Made by a program: the position numbers and the translations under genes. From positions 58,831,596-58,895,595 of the forward strand of contig CM073889.1 in assembly GCA_037176705.1 (NCBI GenBank): a stretch of DNA of 64,000 nucleotides, written 5' to 3'. Position 1 is the stretch's first letter. Every line of letters begins with the position of its first letter. The notes under the pieces were generated by a model. The model saw only the letters and a list, made by a program, of their open reading frames with translations, was not told where the DNA came from and did no database searches. Positions 11,900-23,780 of this stretch are shown piece by piece. This DNA is from Molossus alvarezi. Its lineage: Eukaryota; Chordata; Mammalia; Chiroptera; Molossidae.

Positions 11900-11913
11900 T
11901 TAATGAGATTTTT
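11900..11913. repeat. Right target-site duplication of the composite L1
   Basis: Exact copy of 4068-4081 (ttaatgagattttt), followed by aaaa. Confidence 0.75.
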
Positions 11914-12115
11914 AAAAAGTCCCCAAATTCATAACACATAGACAGGAAGGATCAAAGTTGAGCCATAATATTGGAATAATGATTGGACCAGTGAAAGTGA
12001 GAGATGAACTTGACAAACATCCGGAACGTAGAACACAATGGTCTATAGAATGAAAAACTGGGTGACCCCACCACATCTAACATGGCAAAACAAATGGTTG
12101 CAATTGTTTTTTGTT

Positions 12116-12386
12116 TTTTAAATAATAGGTTTTTTGTTGGTAGTTTTTTAAATCCTCACCTGAGGATATTTTTTCATGGATTTTTAGATAGAGTGGAAGG
12201 GAAAGAGAGAGAGAGAGAGAAACATCCTTGTGAGAGAGACACATCGATTGATTGCCTCCCTCTTGACTTCAATTGGGCCAGGGGTTGAACCTGCAACCAA
12301 GGCATGTGCCCTTGACTGGGAATCAAACCCATGACTCTTTGGTCCGTGGGCCAATACTCTAATTGCTGAGCCAAAACAGCCAGGGA
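12116..12386 (-). mobile_element. Ves SINE
   Basis: Reverse orientation: GA-rich body, tRNA-like head at the right ('ctgagccaaaacagccaggg'). The TSD aaatggttgcaatt is exact at 12102-12115 and 12387-12400. The head is more diverged than in the youngest copies. Confidence 0.92.
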
Positions 12387-12400
12387 AAATGGTTGCAATT

Positions 12401-13369
12401 TGTAAACTAAGGTTCCAGAGGGGGAAAAATATTACAAATGAAAGAAGCCAGTGTGGATTAGAATATACCCACCAATGATCTAGGTAAAATAAACATGAAA
12501 ACTCAGCCCCAAGATACAGCGGAGCATTTTTCTGCATTTCAAAATAAATAACCTAACCCCTAAAAGCTTTCCAGCAGAAATAGAAATTATTTCAAAGACT
12601 TGAGCTTCAGATTTATCCTTAAGAAATAGCATCAGAGTGACAGAAACTCTGCGGGTAGGGGGAGATTAAGACAAAAGGATTTCACAACCAGCTGAGTGAG
12701 CTGCCCAGATTTATAGCTGTTGGCAGTGTGCAGCCAAGAGGGTTTCTAGTGGAGCTGGAATGTTTCTTCTCTATTTTACAATGAAGAAATTGAGACCTAG
12801 AGAAGTCAAACATGTCAAGCACACACTGCTGGTGAGCCTCTGAGCTAGATCTGTATGTCTCGGGCATCATTCTGCGTCACTCTGGTCAATATCCCTTAGA
12901 GACTCAAAGCAGGCCCACCCCTGTCATCGAGCATCCCCCTCATGACCACTACTCTGGGCTCCTGTCTACCAAAGGCTGCTCCCAGGTCCTGTTGCCCAGG
13001 CTTCCTCTGCCTGTAGTCCCATCCCTAGTCTGACCTGCTCACTCAATTAGGCAATTTTAAAATCCCTTGTGGATGTAAATACAATACCACTTAATGCCTG
13101 GGGTATTTGAACCTCTGCAGCACCCAGGTACTATTGTCAGGCTCCCATTTCCAAGAGGAACTGGAAAGTTGGGGAGCTTGATGGGCTTGCCTGATTTCTC
13201 ACTTCCAGAGGAGGTACAGCAGGACTGCCTGGCAGTCAGACAAGACCCTGAACTTTTGTTCTTTGAGGCCCATCTCTCTAATGAGTGCCCAATGTCCTAT
13301 TTTCTTTACAAACATCTTCTTTCCTCAGGATGGGGGTTGTGAATGTTCTGTCTTAAAGTGTGTTCTTCA
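12401..13369. other. No gene seen
   Basis: Short open frames only, none with a recognisable domain. A weak open frame at 13094-13342 (82 codons) has no start context, splice sites or motif to support it. Confidence 0.5.
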
Positions 13370-13592
13370 AGAGCTTGGAGTCTGGTTTTAGATGACCTGG
13401 GTTCAAATTTGGGCTCTACCACCTTTGAGGCATGTCACCTGGAATGAGTTACTTCACCTCTCCGTACCTTAATATTCTTCTCTAGACAACAGGACCATAA
13501 GAGTACCTGTTCTATAGGGCTGTGTGAGCATTAAATGAGTTAATACTGGCAAAGCACTTGGAACAGAGCCTGGTCTGGGGGTAAGCTCTTGG
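13370..13592 (+). repeat. MIR SINE
   Basis: Near full-length MIR: 'gacctgggttcaaatttggg' head, 'gagttacttcacctctc' core and 'gagcattaaatgagttaata' followed by 'agcacttggaacag'. Ancient mammalian SINE. Confidence 0.85.
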
Positions 13593-13649
13593 TTTCACTG
13601 AGGGTCCTGGTAAGGATTCACCTGGCAACTGCCACTCTGCCTCAGACAC

Positions 13650-14080
13650 CCTCACCTAGATTGCTGACAGAGTCTTCAACTGGTCTATTGGCTCCTACCT
13701 TACCCATCCCTACCCCTGTCCTTTGACTCTCCCTGTGCTGCTACAGCCACCCTGACCTCCTTGATTTCTCAACTATGCCAGGCTAGGTACCTGTGTCAGG
13801 ATCTTTGCCCTGACCATTTTCTATTCCTTTTACCTTCAAGAGGCTGCCACCTTCCTGATGAGTCCTGTTCCTCATCCTTTGCCTGGGACTCCTGAATGCC
13901 ATCATCACGGTCCATTTCTCATTTCTCTACAGTGTATCTCTCTTCTGACATTCCCTATCATTTACTGTCTGAGTTTGTCTGTGGTTTGTTTTTCACCATA
14001 AGACCTCAAGGGCAGATATCTTTGCCTGTATATTTGCTGCTAAAACCCAAATACCTAAACAGTCCTTAATAGATCAGTGA
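13650..14080 (+). repeat. LINE-2 3' fragment
   Basis: Decayed L2 3' end: 'aggctgccaccttcctgatg', 'ctgtctgagtttgtctgtgg', then 'accataagacctcaagggcagatatc'. From here to 15529 I see no gene. Confidence 0.6.
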
Positions 14081-15529
14081 CTCTGAGTAATGCTGACTGA
14101 ACTGTGGATTTCATAACCAGCTGGGTGCATCCCGAGAATGCAGATTCCCAGGTCCCTAAATCAGCCTCTCTGGAGGTGGAGCTCCTGATCCTGTGTTGGT
14201 CCCCACCCTCTTCCCACTCTTCCCACCCCAAGCTGGATCTGATGCAGTCACATGCTGGAGAGTCAGTGCATGGAAGTGGGAGGCCTGCACCCCAGACCAT
14301 GAGCTGGCTGACTGCTACATGCCCCAGGGCCAGGGCCCAGACCACAGACCACATCTGTCTCCTAGGGCCCTAGCTGCTCAAGTTTCTGAATTTTCCTGGC
14401 CTCTCCATTGGTGGCACTATGCCCAATGTTATATGAGAAACATTTGCTTCTGCCAGAGGCATGGATAAAAGTCCCAGCCAAGACTGGGACCAAATGAAGG
14501 CCCATTTCCAGTAGGCTAAAGAGGTCTTAGCCTTGAGGAAGGAGGATGCCCAGAGGCTAGGTGGGGGAAGGGGAGAGAAGAAGATGCATGAAAATTCACA
14601 GAACTGGGCAGACCAAGAGTGGGGGTGAGCCCAGCCCCAGAGCAAGCCTTCACTTACCCCAAGCAGAGAGGGGGGCCTACAGGGGTGAGACAATGACCCT
14701 ACCCTCTGCAAAAAGAATGGGCGCTGGGGCAGGGCTGTGGGTATGCCAGGCGCACTGGAGCCAAAGGGCTAGAAATTAGTTACCCAACTCTGCCTCTGTG
14801 ATCCTCACATCCAATCCAACTTCAGAAATGTAAACACCCTTGACCTAATTAATCCCCCATTATGCTACAGACATACTGTCCTGGCGAGCAAAGGCAGTTA
14901 CAGAGGAATCGCTGTAGTTGTGGCAGCAGAGGGATGGCAGAAATGCCAGTTTTCTGCACAGTGGAATTGCCTGAGGGGTCAGAGAATGTCTCCAGTATCC
15001 ATACAGCCTCCTCCGAGAGATTAAGAGTAGGTGTGCTCATTAGATCCATTTTGTGTTTTAAGAATGACATGCTTGTTTTGCTTAGCATATCCATGGAAAT
15101 GGCCACAGGGAATGGGTGCTGTGGAAAGTGGTGCCAGTAGGAGGGACACTGGCTTTTCATGGAATGCCCTTTCCTACCATTTGGCTTATTTGCTGTGTGC
15201 ACAAATTACATAGAAAAATCTGCTACACCGACAAAAACCCACATGGTCATTGCTCCAGCATTGGGCACCCTGGCAGGGTACTCACATCATGGAGCAGACA
15301 GTGCAGTCTGTTTTTAACTGGGTAGAGCTGACTCATGAGAGTCATTGGGAAGCAGAGTGTGAGAGAACATGGCTGTCCTGGACCATGGTGGGCCCAGGAC
15401 CATGGATCCTGGACTGATGGCAAGCTAGCAAAGAGCCTTGCACAAATTCCTCCTTGGCTGGAAGCAAGACCTTTCCCCCTGACCTGCTGACTTCCATTGC
15501 AGTACCTCAACTGGCCCCTGGCAGACTGT
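14081..15529. other. No gene seen
   Basis: Several short overlapping open frames on both strands, none longer than about 117 codons and none with recognisable motifs. No repeat that I can name. Confidence 0.5.
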
Positions 15530-15890
15530 GCTCTGGCCACACTGGCCTTCTCTTAGTTTGTTTCACCTCAGGGTCTTTGCATGTGCCCGACTGTCAGCCA
15601 GGAATGCTCCCCTGTAACTCTCAGCCTGGCTACGTCCTATCATCCTTCGGGCCTCCACTCAAATGTCCTCTTAAAAGATGCCTGTCTTGACATTCCAGTC
15701 TAAGTATGCCTCCTGCTTTCCCTTCTTGTCTTGTACCAATTTTCTTTATTTACATTACAAGAAGTTCCCTTCCTGACAGTTTTTTATATAAATGCCAGGG
15801 AGCAGCAACTGTGTTGGTTTTGCTCTCTGTCCTCTCCCTAGTACACAGAATAGAGCCTTGGTAGTACTTGGTGTCTCCTTGATGCTCTTC
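15530..15890 (+). repeat. LINE-2 3' fragment
   Basis: 'cacctcagggtctttgcatg', 'ctcaaatgtcctcttaaaag' and the late 'gtacacagaatagagccttg' follow the L2 3' consensus order. Confidence 0.7.
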
Positions 15891-16029
15891 TTGTCCTTTT
15901 ATCTGATCCTCATGATTCCAAAGCCCAAGGAGTCAAGTAGGTCCTCTGTAGGCTCTGATCTACTCTCACTTCCCCAAGAATGTGCCTCCCTTCCTAATGC
16001 TCCTCCCTCCTTCTGACTCTGTTCCACTG

Positions 16030-16155
16030 AGGCATCCCTGAGTACCTTGCCTGTGTGCTCAGGCAGTGCAGGAGGCTTTGAGGTCCTGTTAAGTGGTCCT
16101 GGACAGGCCATTCTCCATCCCTGGGCTTTAGTGTCCTTATCAGTAAAATGGAAAC
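16030..16155 (+). repeat. MIR-like fragment
   Basis: 'ctgggctttagtgtccttatcagtaaaatgg' corresponds to the MIR core. Weak and short. Confidence 0.4.
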
Positions 16156-16445
16156 AAAAACAGGCAAAGATGATGTGTTGAGCCAGAGAAGGAGAAAAGA
16201 CAGAGAGGGGGTGAGTTTGCCCAGGTCCCAGGGGATGGGGACCAGAGAGTCTGGGGAGCTGGCCATCTGGGTTGTGATATGCAGGTTGAGAAGAGAAGCG
16301 AGGATACTTGTTTGCAAATGCAGTGACTCCCCAGTTCTCTTGTCTATAACCCAAGTTAAGGAATCCATCATCTGGCACAAGTCTGAAAGGAAGGTTTCAC
16401 AGAACAGTACTTACGTTGCTATCTGCTGTAAACTCTGATAGTTTT

Positions 16446-16509
16446 CCCTCCCCTCCCCTCCCCTCCCCTCCCCTCCCCTCCCCTCCCCTCCCCTCCCCTC
16501 CCCTCCCCT
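16446..16509. repeat. (CCCCT)n pentanucleotide microsatellite
   Basis: About 13 uninterrupted units. The minus strand reads (GGGGA)n, with regularly spaced runs of four G. Confidence 0.97.
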
Positions 16510-16510
16510 T

Positions 16511-16624
16511 TCTCCTCTCCTCTCCTCTCCTCTCCTCTCCTCTCCTCTCCTCTCCTCTCCTCTCCTCTCCTCTCCTCTCCTCTCCTCTCCTCTCCTCTCC
16601 TCTCCTCTCCTCTCCTCTCCTCTC
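16511..16624. repeat. (TCTCC)n pentanucleotide microsatellite
   Basis: About 23 near-perfect units directly following the (CCCCT)n block, then a short T/C-rich tail. Together the two tracts form about 180 bases of pure pyrimidine on the + strand. Confidence 0.97.
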
Positions 16625-16639
16625 TTTCCCTTTCCTTTG

Positions 16640-17155
16640 ATTTTTGTTTTAACAATGCTACTTGCACTTTATTAAATGGATACCAGGACCCACTACTGGG
16701 TTTCAATTTGTAGTTGGCAATAGCAATAAAGAGATCTGGCAGATGACTGTCAGGAAAGCGCATTATCCAGGCCTCTCTGTGTCCCTGCCCCACATCTCTT
16801 CCCTGAGCACATTGGGGTGGGAGAGGTGACAAATATCACATATATTCCTCCATTTCACCCCAGGCTGGGCTCTGCCTCTGTTTTCCACTTTTGTCCTCTG
16901 GCTATTCCAACATAATTCCAAATAATATACCTGGAAGGTGACACACCCAGGATGTCCTGACACAGATGGGCCAGCTAGGAAAATATTCAAGTCTGGGTAA
17001 AGAGCCCTGCCCTAGCCCCACCAAGGGCCCCTATTCCCAGCTACTCCATTGCTCTGGGCCCAGCCTGGATTCTAGAAACAGAAGGGAGCATCTCACACTG
17101 CCAGCTCTGCTCCATTGTTCATACTGGTGGGGGTCTGCACCCTTCCAACCTGTAG
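16640..17155. other. No gene seen
   Basis: Unassigned intergenic sequence between the microsatellite and a SINE. Confidence 0.5.
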
Positions 17156-17235
17156 TTTTTTGTTTTTGTCTTTTATCTTCACCCAAGGAATTTTTGCATT
17201 TATTTTTAGATAGAGCGGGAGGAAAAGAGGGAGGA

Positions 17236-17290
<55 letters not shown>

Positions 17291-17449
17291 TCGATGTGAG
17301 AGAGACACATCAATTGATTACCTCCCACACAACCCCAACTGGGCTGGGGACAAACTGCAACCAGGTATGTGCCCTTAGTGGGAATTGAATCCAGAACTCC
17401 CTGGTCCATGGGCCGATGATCTAACTGCTGAGCCAAACCAGCCAGGGCC
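17156..17449 (-). mobile_element. Ves SINE with expanded (GA)n
   Basis: Reverse orientation, head at the right ('gctgagccaaaccagccagggcc'). The GA tract at 17240-17286 is unusually long and pure compared with the other copies. No clean TSD. Confidence 0.9.
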
Positions 17450-17582
17450 TGTGCAGGTATTTTGAATGTCACTCCTGCCTACACATCTGTGTTGGAGCAT
17501 GGGTTGGCTCCAGGCCTAGGAACCTTGGAAGCTATTATTTCCACTGCACCCCATCTTGTCTCTTTCCTCACCACAGCTTTGC

Positions 17583-17629
<47 letters not shown>
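17583..17629. repeat. (AT)n(AC)n dinucleotide microsatellite
   Basis: About 11 AT units followed by about 12 AC units. No gene is seen from here to about 18485. Confidence 0.97.
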
Positions 17630-17639
17630 TTTTATTTTT

Positions 17640-18485
17640 TTTATTTTCATTTTTTAAACAGCCACCGTGGAGGAAACAAAATCTTTTCCTCACCCACCTG
17701 CAAGCCACTGGCTAGTTCCAAGCTTCTGCCATCCATTTAATTAAGGCCACTTACAACTCCACTTGGCATCCCTTTTTCTGCCCTCTACTGTTTTCTAGAG
17801 GCCCCTTGGGTCTCACTCTGGGTGTTTGGTTTGGTTTGACCCATAGGAGGCTCTGGCAGGCAGGCAATGGGCCACGGGAGCAGAGAGAGTTCTGGGGCTC
17901 CTCTACTGTCACCAAGGATCTGGCATTTCTGCTGGCACTCCACCTCCCAACTCTAGTCCCCAGCTACTTCTGGTCTCCGGTGGGAGTAATTGGGAGCTGC
18001 ATTGCCCTTCACCTGCCCCACCTCTGTCAAGAGCTCTGTCTTTAATTCATTATGCAGCCCATATGAGTGCATTATCTTGTCCCTCTGGAATGCTGGCTGA
18101 CTGATATGCCGACAGCCAATTTATTTTGTGTACAACAGCAGAACAGTCTTCTTAAAAACTTAAATCAGTTTCTCCCTTGCCTAAACACTTCAGTGGACTC
18201 CCATTGCTCTGAGAATACAACAAAAATCTTTATTACCATCTATAATAATGTTAGTTACATTGTCAGTTACATTCCCTTAGTTGAAGAGGTAAATTGATGG
18301 GTTGCATTTCTTTTCTTTCTTTTTTCCCCTCCTTCTTTCAAGGACACCAGAGCAGAGTAGAAAGAGAGGAAATAAAGCATCAGTGTTTACTGCCAGAGCC
18401 TGGGTTAGGGGGCTGTGTGGCCAAGTCAAAGGTAATAACTTACTGTGGGCTGTGGAGCCAAGTGCTGGAATCCTTGTCCTCCCCT
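17640..18485. other. No gene seen
   Basis: Intergenic sequence. A tract at 18168-18270 ('taaatcagtttctcccttgc', 'ctgagaatacaa') looks like decayed L2 but is too short to assign. Confidence 0.4.
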
Positions 18486-18960
18486 TGGCCCTCTTCATAG
18501 CTTCCACCTTACCCCCATGTCCATCTGGCTTACAGCCTTTGCCTCCTGTCAGTGCCTCATGCATACTGGCTCTTTCCCACCTTGGGGTCTTTGCATTTGC
18601 TGTTCCCTGAGTCTGGATTGCCCTTCCCTCTGCTCTTCCCAAAACTCCTCTCACTCCAACATCACTTCCTCAGAGAGGACTTCCCTGGGTAGCCCACCTG
18701 AAGCAGATTCCCTCCATCCTTCTGTTCTCTTTCATGGAGCAATGTTTTATTAGAGTATCCAAGAGGGGTGAAGAGTATTAACTATTCCTCTCACTTATTA
18801 TCATTGGTAGTTATTATGTTCACTCTTGTCTCCTTGCTTATCCCGCCTGGAGTAAAAACTCGTTTTCTTGTTAACTGCTGTATCCCTAGACCAGTATCTG
18901 GCACACAGTGAGTGCTCAATAAATGCCTGCTGAGTAAATGGATAAATGAACTCTGTTACT
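18486..18960 (+). repeat. LINE-2 3' end
   Basis: 'tttgccttggggtctttgca'-type text, 'tcacttcctcagagaggact', 'actgctgtatccctagacca' and 'gtgagtgctcaataaatg' follow the L2 3' end in order. No gene is seen from 18961 to 19784. Confidence 0.8.
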
Positions 18961-19784
18961 GGGAACAGACTGATTTCAGGGAAGAACTTGCCCAGAATGC
19001 CTTGTACACTTGGTAACCCAGCGTGGGGCTAGGACACAGAGGAGTGGGTTCAGGCAGGGATAACTGAGGGCCCTTGCCTGCCCTGGGCCTTGTGAGTGCC
19101 CTCCCTGTCCCTCTACCATGTCAGCTCCAAAAGCTTGTAGGGTCCAACTCTGCTTGACCTGACAGCCAGAACTCCCTCCAGCTCCCTGCTCCAGGCAACA
19201 CATCTGTTCACTAGCAGAAAGTTCTCAGATGTGTACCAGGAGAGCCTCCTCCTGCTTCTGCTGCTTGTGAGTTGTCATCAGACTCATCTCTCTTTGCAAC
19301 TCAGCCCCTCAGCTGAGAAATCAAGGTAGTAATACCTATTGTGAGGATGGAATGAGGCCATGTGCTGTGCAGTCAACCTGCTGAAAGACTGACATGCAGT
19401 TGACACTGATAATAAACCATCCCAAATCATGAGCAGAGTCCATACACACTGGTTGGCCAGTGGGAGGAGAAGCTCCTTGTTCCATGATGGCTTGTCCATT
19501 ATGTGGGATAGTGGCAGTGCCTAAAATGCCACTGTTTGGACCCCCTCACCTGTTAGCCTCTCCCAAATCTTCTTCTGAATAGCAAATGTCTCTGGGAAAG
19601 GTTGTGCAATAGGGCTCAGCCTTCAGAGCAGGAGAATTTTTGTCTTATTGCAAGTGGGAATCATGTAAAAGGCCAATGCATTATAGGAGAGAGGGATGCA
19701 TGAGACAAGCACAAAGGGAAGTACAGGTATCCAGGGCTGGCCTGGCCTTGACTTTTAGACATAGGTGAGGTCCTCATCTCAGCA
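18961..19784. other. No gene seen
   Basis: Unassigned intergenic sequence; short open frames only. Confidence 0.5.
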
Positions 19785-21060
19785 CACACACATTAGAACA
19801 AATTCCAACTGGATTAAAGAGGGTATTAATAACACTGAACCATGGTAATTCTAGGTGATGTATAACTATGTGACAGTGTGAAAATATCACTAAATCTATA
19901 GAAAACCCTGAAAGGGGAATTTTCTAAACATGACACCAAAGGCAGAATCCATAACTGCATTTGGATTATAATGTATAAATATAAATGAATCCTGCAACTC
20001 AAAAAACGTGGTTGGCCACACATATAATGCCCAAAGCTCAAGTTTCCTTCCTCTGCAGAAGTACATACACATCAGTAAGGAGAAGATCAGCATCACTGTA
20101 CCAGGCAGATGTGATTAGCAGGCACTCCACAAAAGAAGCAACCACCAGTAAAATGTAAACAAGCGTATGAAAAACACTCGACTTCATCAATAATCCAAGA
20201 GATACAAATTAATGCAATGGCACTTCTTTTTTTTGTACCTGTCACACCAGCAAAAACGGACCAAAAGGTCACTTTTTATAAAGTGACAATCTTTAGTGCT
20301 GATAAAGACATGGGAAATGTAAATTGGGATATACTGATGGCAGGGATATATGTTAACATAATTTGTGAAGGATGAATTGGTTACATACAACAAATCTAAA
20401 AAACCCTTGCATCAGAAATCTCACTCTTCAAATTTGTCTTTCAGTAATAGTAGGATAGATACACAAAGATGTGTGCACTAGGGAGGTTCATTGTAGTTTT
20501 TATATGATAGTGAAAAGTTGGAAACAAAATAAATATTCTTCAAGAATGGATTTGCTAAATAGATTATGATGCAGCTCCCTCTGTGGAATACTAGGCAACT
20601 TCTAACAATGACTGCTATCGATCTATTATTATTGGCATAGAAAAAAGTCTACAATACATTCATCTGTTTTAAAAAGGCTCCAGAAGCACCCCATGTCCAT
20701 CAATTGGTGAATGAATAAACAAAATGTGGTCTATCTATGCAATAGAATGTGATTCAACCTTTAAACAGAAGGAAATTCTGATTCATGTCACATCATGGAT
20801 GAGCATTGAGGACAATATGTAAGTGAAACTGGCCAGTTATAGAGGACAAGTATTATATGATTTCACTTATATGGGATCTCTAGAGAAATGAGGAATTAGT
20901 GTTTAATAGGTATAGAGTTTCCATTTGGGAAGATAAAAATTTTGGAAATAGATAGTGGTGATGGTTGCACAATAATGTGAATCACCTGACACTATTGAAC
21001 TGTACACTTACATGGTTAAGATGGTAACTTTTATGTGGTTTTAGCCACATTTTTGTTTTA
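19785..21060 (+). mobile_element. Ancient L1 3' fragment, sense
   Basis: It starts in decayed ORF2 ('attccaactggattaaagag'), passes through 'catggatgagcattgaggac' and 'tatatgatttcacttatatg' and ends in an old 3' UTR ('gaactgtacacttacatggt', 'aagatggtaacttttatg'). Much more diverged than the bat-specific L1s here. Likely an L1M-type copy shared by many mammals. Confidence 0.75.
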
Positions 21061-21269
21061 AAAAGGCACCAAAACAGTATCTATAATGTTTCTATATTTT
21101 TAAGATAGCACAAAAATGTTAACTGTGATGCAATTATAAATACGTTTTTTTCTTTTTTGTACTTGTCTGTTTTTTTCTGATATTTTGTGCAGTGAGAACA
21201 TTTACTTTTATATTAATAGAAACTATTTAAAAAAATAAAATACTAAGTTGCAAAATCAAACAGACATAT

Positions 21270-21970
21270 AAAAATCAGATTTTTTCTGGTTATTAAAGAA
21301 ATATATATTCATTGTAGAAAATCTGGAAAAGTGAAAATCTAATGCTAAAAAAAGAGATCACTTGTGATCCCACCACTCAAAGTAGACATTTTTAAAAATC
21401 ATCATATAAATATTTCTATATATTTTTTAAATTTATGTATGAATATATTTTCTTTATATAATGATATATAGAATAATTCCTATATAGAGTTTTGCACCCT
21501 GCTTTTTTCACTTTAACTTTCGTCAAATAGCCTTTTTAAAAAGCTGACAAATAGATAAATGATATTTCATTGTACAGTTGGGACACAGTTCATTATCAGT
21601 TTTCCTTTTGTTGGACATCTATTGGTTTCTAATTTTTCTCTATTATAAATAATGTTGGGAAAGACACATTTGTATGTAAATCTGACTTCAAATCTGATCA
21701 TTTGTTTGTGATCAGTTTCTAAAAAGCAGATTTACCAATTCAAAAGCAATGGATATATTACAAGGTTGCCTTCTAGAAATGTACCAATTTAACCACTTTC
21801 CAACAATGTTATAACACTGAAATATTCTTGTCAACTGGATGAAAGGATATCCTGTTTTAATTTGCATTACTTTGATCAGTGGTGAAGGTGAGAATTATTC
21901 TGTTCATGCATTGGCCATTGCATATTCTGTTTGTGTCTTTTTTCCACTTGGGTTGGTGTTTTCCTTACTG
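21270..21970 (-). mobile_element. Ancient L1 3' fragment, antisense
   Basis: The plus strand reads 'atcacttgtgatcccaccac', 'ttttgcaccctgcttttttc', 'ggacatctattggtttctaa', 'attataaataatgttgg' and 'aaggttgccttctagaaatg'. This is the reverse complement of an L1M-type 3' end. Opposite in orientation to the preceding copy and separated from it by about 200 bases of AT-rich DNA. Confidence 0.7.
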
Positions 21971-23772
21971 TGTTTTGAAGCAGCTAGGAATTCCTCCCTG
22001 AATCTGGCAAGCACCTAGTGTCAGGCTGGGGTGGTGGTGTCAGTATAGTGCTCTTGATGTCTTCACATAAGTCCAGGACTCCTGCATGGACCACTGCTTA
22101 TGTGTGAAGCCTGCCCTGTATGTGGGATCAGCAGTGACTTTCCACCCACCCCGGTTTCTTGTGGTTTTCGCAGAGCCAAGTGACAGTTAACAATCTCCTA
22201 ACTCACAGGATAGGCATCCTAGGGAAAGGGGATGGAAACTTTAGGCTCCAGGTAGGCCTGAAAAACACATGTTAAACTTTGAGAGTTTTAACCAGGCAGG
22301 AGTGACTCATTAACTCTCTTGTCATCCATGAACACCCATCCACCCAAGCTTAGGAGGGGCCAGATTTCACTTTCACTGGGAGGTGATTTTGATCTGTCTT
22401 CATTTCTAAATGTGAATTCAATTTCTTCCAGTAAAATTGTGGAATTTTTATCTTATGATTTCCATCTGTCATTTTGATTTGGTTCTCAGATGTGTCCATT
22501 CTACTATTCAATCTTGGTTGGGTTTTCATGAATATTATATTAAATATTAAATTTTCAAAAATTCTTTCTTGTTCTCTGAATGCTCCTTTTTCATAGTGGT
22601 TGGTTCTTGTTTTATGGATTCACTGTACCCATGGTGATCAAAAAAGTGCCTATATCACAGAGAAACTGTGTGGTTTAAGGAGGTGAAAGTTAAAAAGTAC
22701 CTAAAATAGTGCCTGGCGTTAGGTATACACTCATAAATGTTAGCCCTTAGCTCCATGTATTGTATGGAGCTAATATAGTTACCTACTTACTTAATATAGT
22801 TACTTAATATAGTTACCTACTATATTAGCAAGCAGTTCACAAAAGCTTTTCCAAGAAAGCTTGGAAGCTTTGGGGCTGTGCCAATGGCCAAGGATACACT
22901 GCTTGCCCCAGCCTTACTGCACAGTTGAGGGAGCCACACATAGCCTGATTTTACCTTTTTGTTCCCAAGGCTGTGTCCCTGAAGACCTATGGTTCAGAGT
23001 CCTCCATTCAAGACCCCTCAGGGACTGATTTGGTCAAACTTTTGGTGCAGAGGGAAAAACAGACCCATGGAATTCAGAGACTTGCTCTGATCTCTGCAGC
23101 CAGTTAGAGATGGGACTTGATTCCAGGTGTCTGGGTGCCTGGATCCACTGGCAGAGAGACACAAACCTGGCCACGAACCTCATTCCTGGATTCGTTTTCT
23201 CATGGTAATGGTGGCTGGTTCTGTGTGGTGGCCTTGAAGTGCGGGATACACCTTTCCTTCCCTCTTTCCCCTTGCCATAGGGCTGGAGCCCATATGTCAT
23301 CAAGTGGAAGATGGCAGTGGCCAGCAGTAGAGCCTGGGCCCTTGGCATTGAGAAATGCCATACCAGCCTGAGTATCAGCAGCTTGGACTGGTGGGAAGGT
23401 ATGACACAGACTCCTCTCTTATTTATGACACTGTTATTCTGAGTCTCTGAGCCAGCATCAGCATCTTTGTCCTAACTCCCCACAGTGGGTTGGCATGCTT
23501 GGCTCAATCCAAGCCGGTGCCCACTGGGCTGCTTAGACCTCCAGAGCCATGACATTTGTTCCTTGATTCTCTGGGCCAGGGTGCAACAGGCTTTCCCAGA
23601 GGTGTGGGTGTAGAAAAGTAAGGACCAAGTGGCAGAAGACAATGGACAAGTGAATGCCAGGCATCAATACCTGAGCTGTGCTTCAGCCATTTCCTGCTCT
23701 GGGAATTGCTTGGTGCTCACATGCCCCACCACTTCCCTTAAAAGTTTTCACCTCCACCTTGTGGGTGCCTTG
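21971..23772. other. No gene seen
   Basis: 1.8 kb without a recognisable gene or named repeat. It contains a short local duplication of 'taatatagttacctactta' type at 22770-22825. The longest frame (23034-23348, minus, 104 codons) has no recognisable motif. Confidence 0.5.
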
Positions 23773-23780
23773 CTCTAGAT
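23773..23780. repeat. Left 8-bp hAT target duplication
   Basis: ctctagat, repeated exactly at 24705-24712. Eight bases is the hAT signature. Confidence 0.9.

Noticed and set aside
16416..16640. 75-codon open frame rich in Pro, Leu and Ser (and the Glu/Arg/Gly frame on the other strand)
   Set aside because: It is a translation of the pentanucleotide microsatellite, not a gene.
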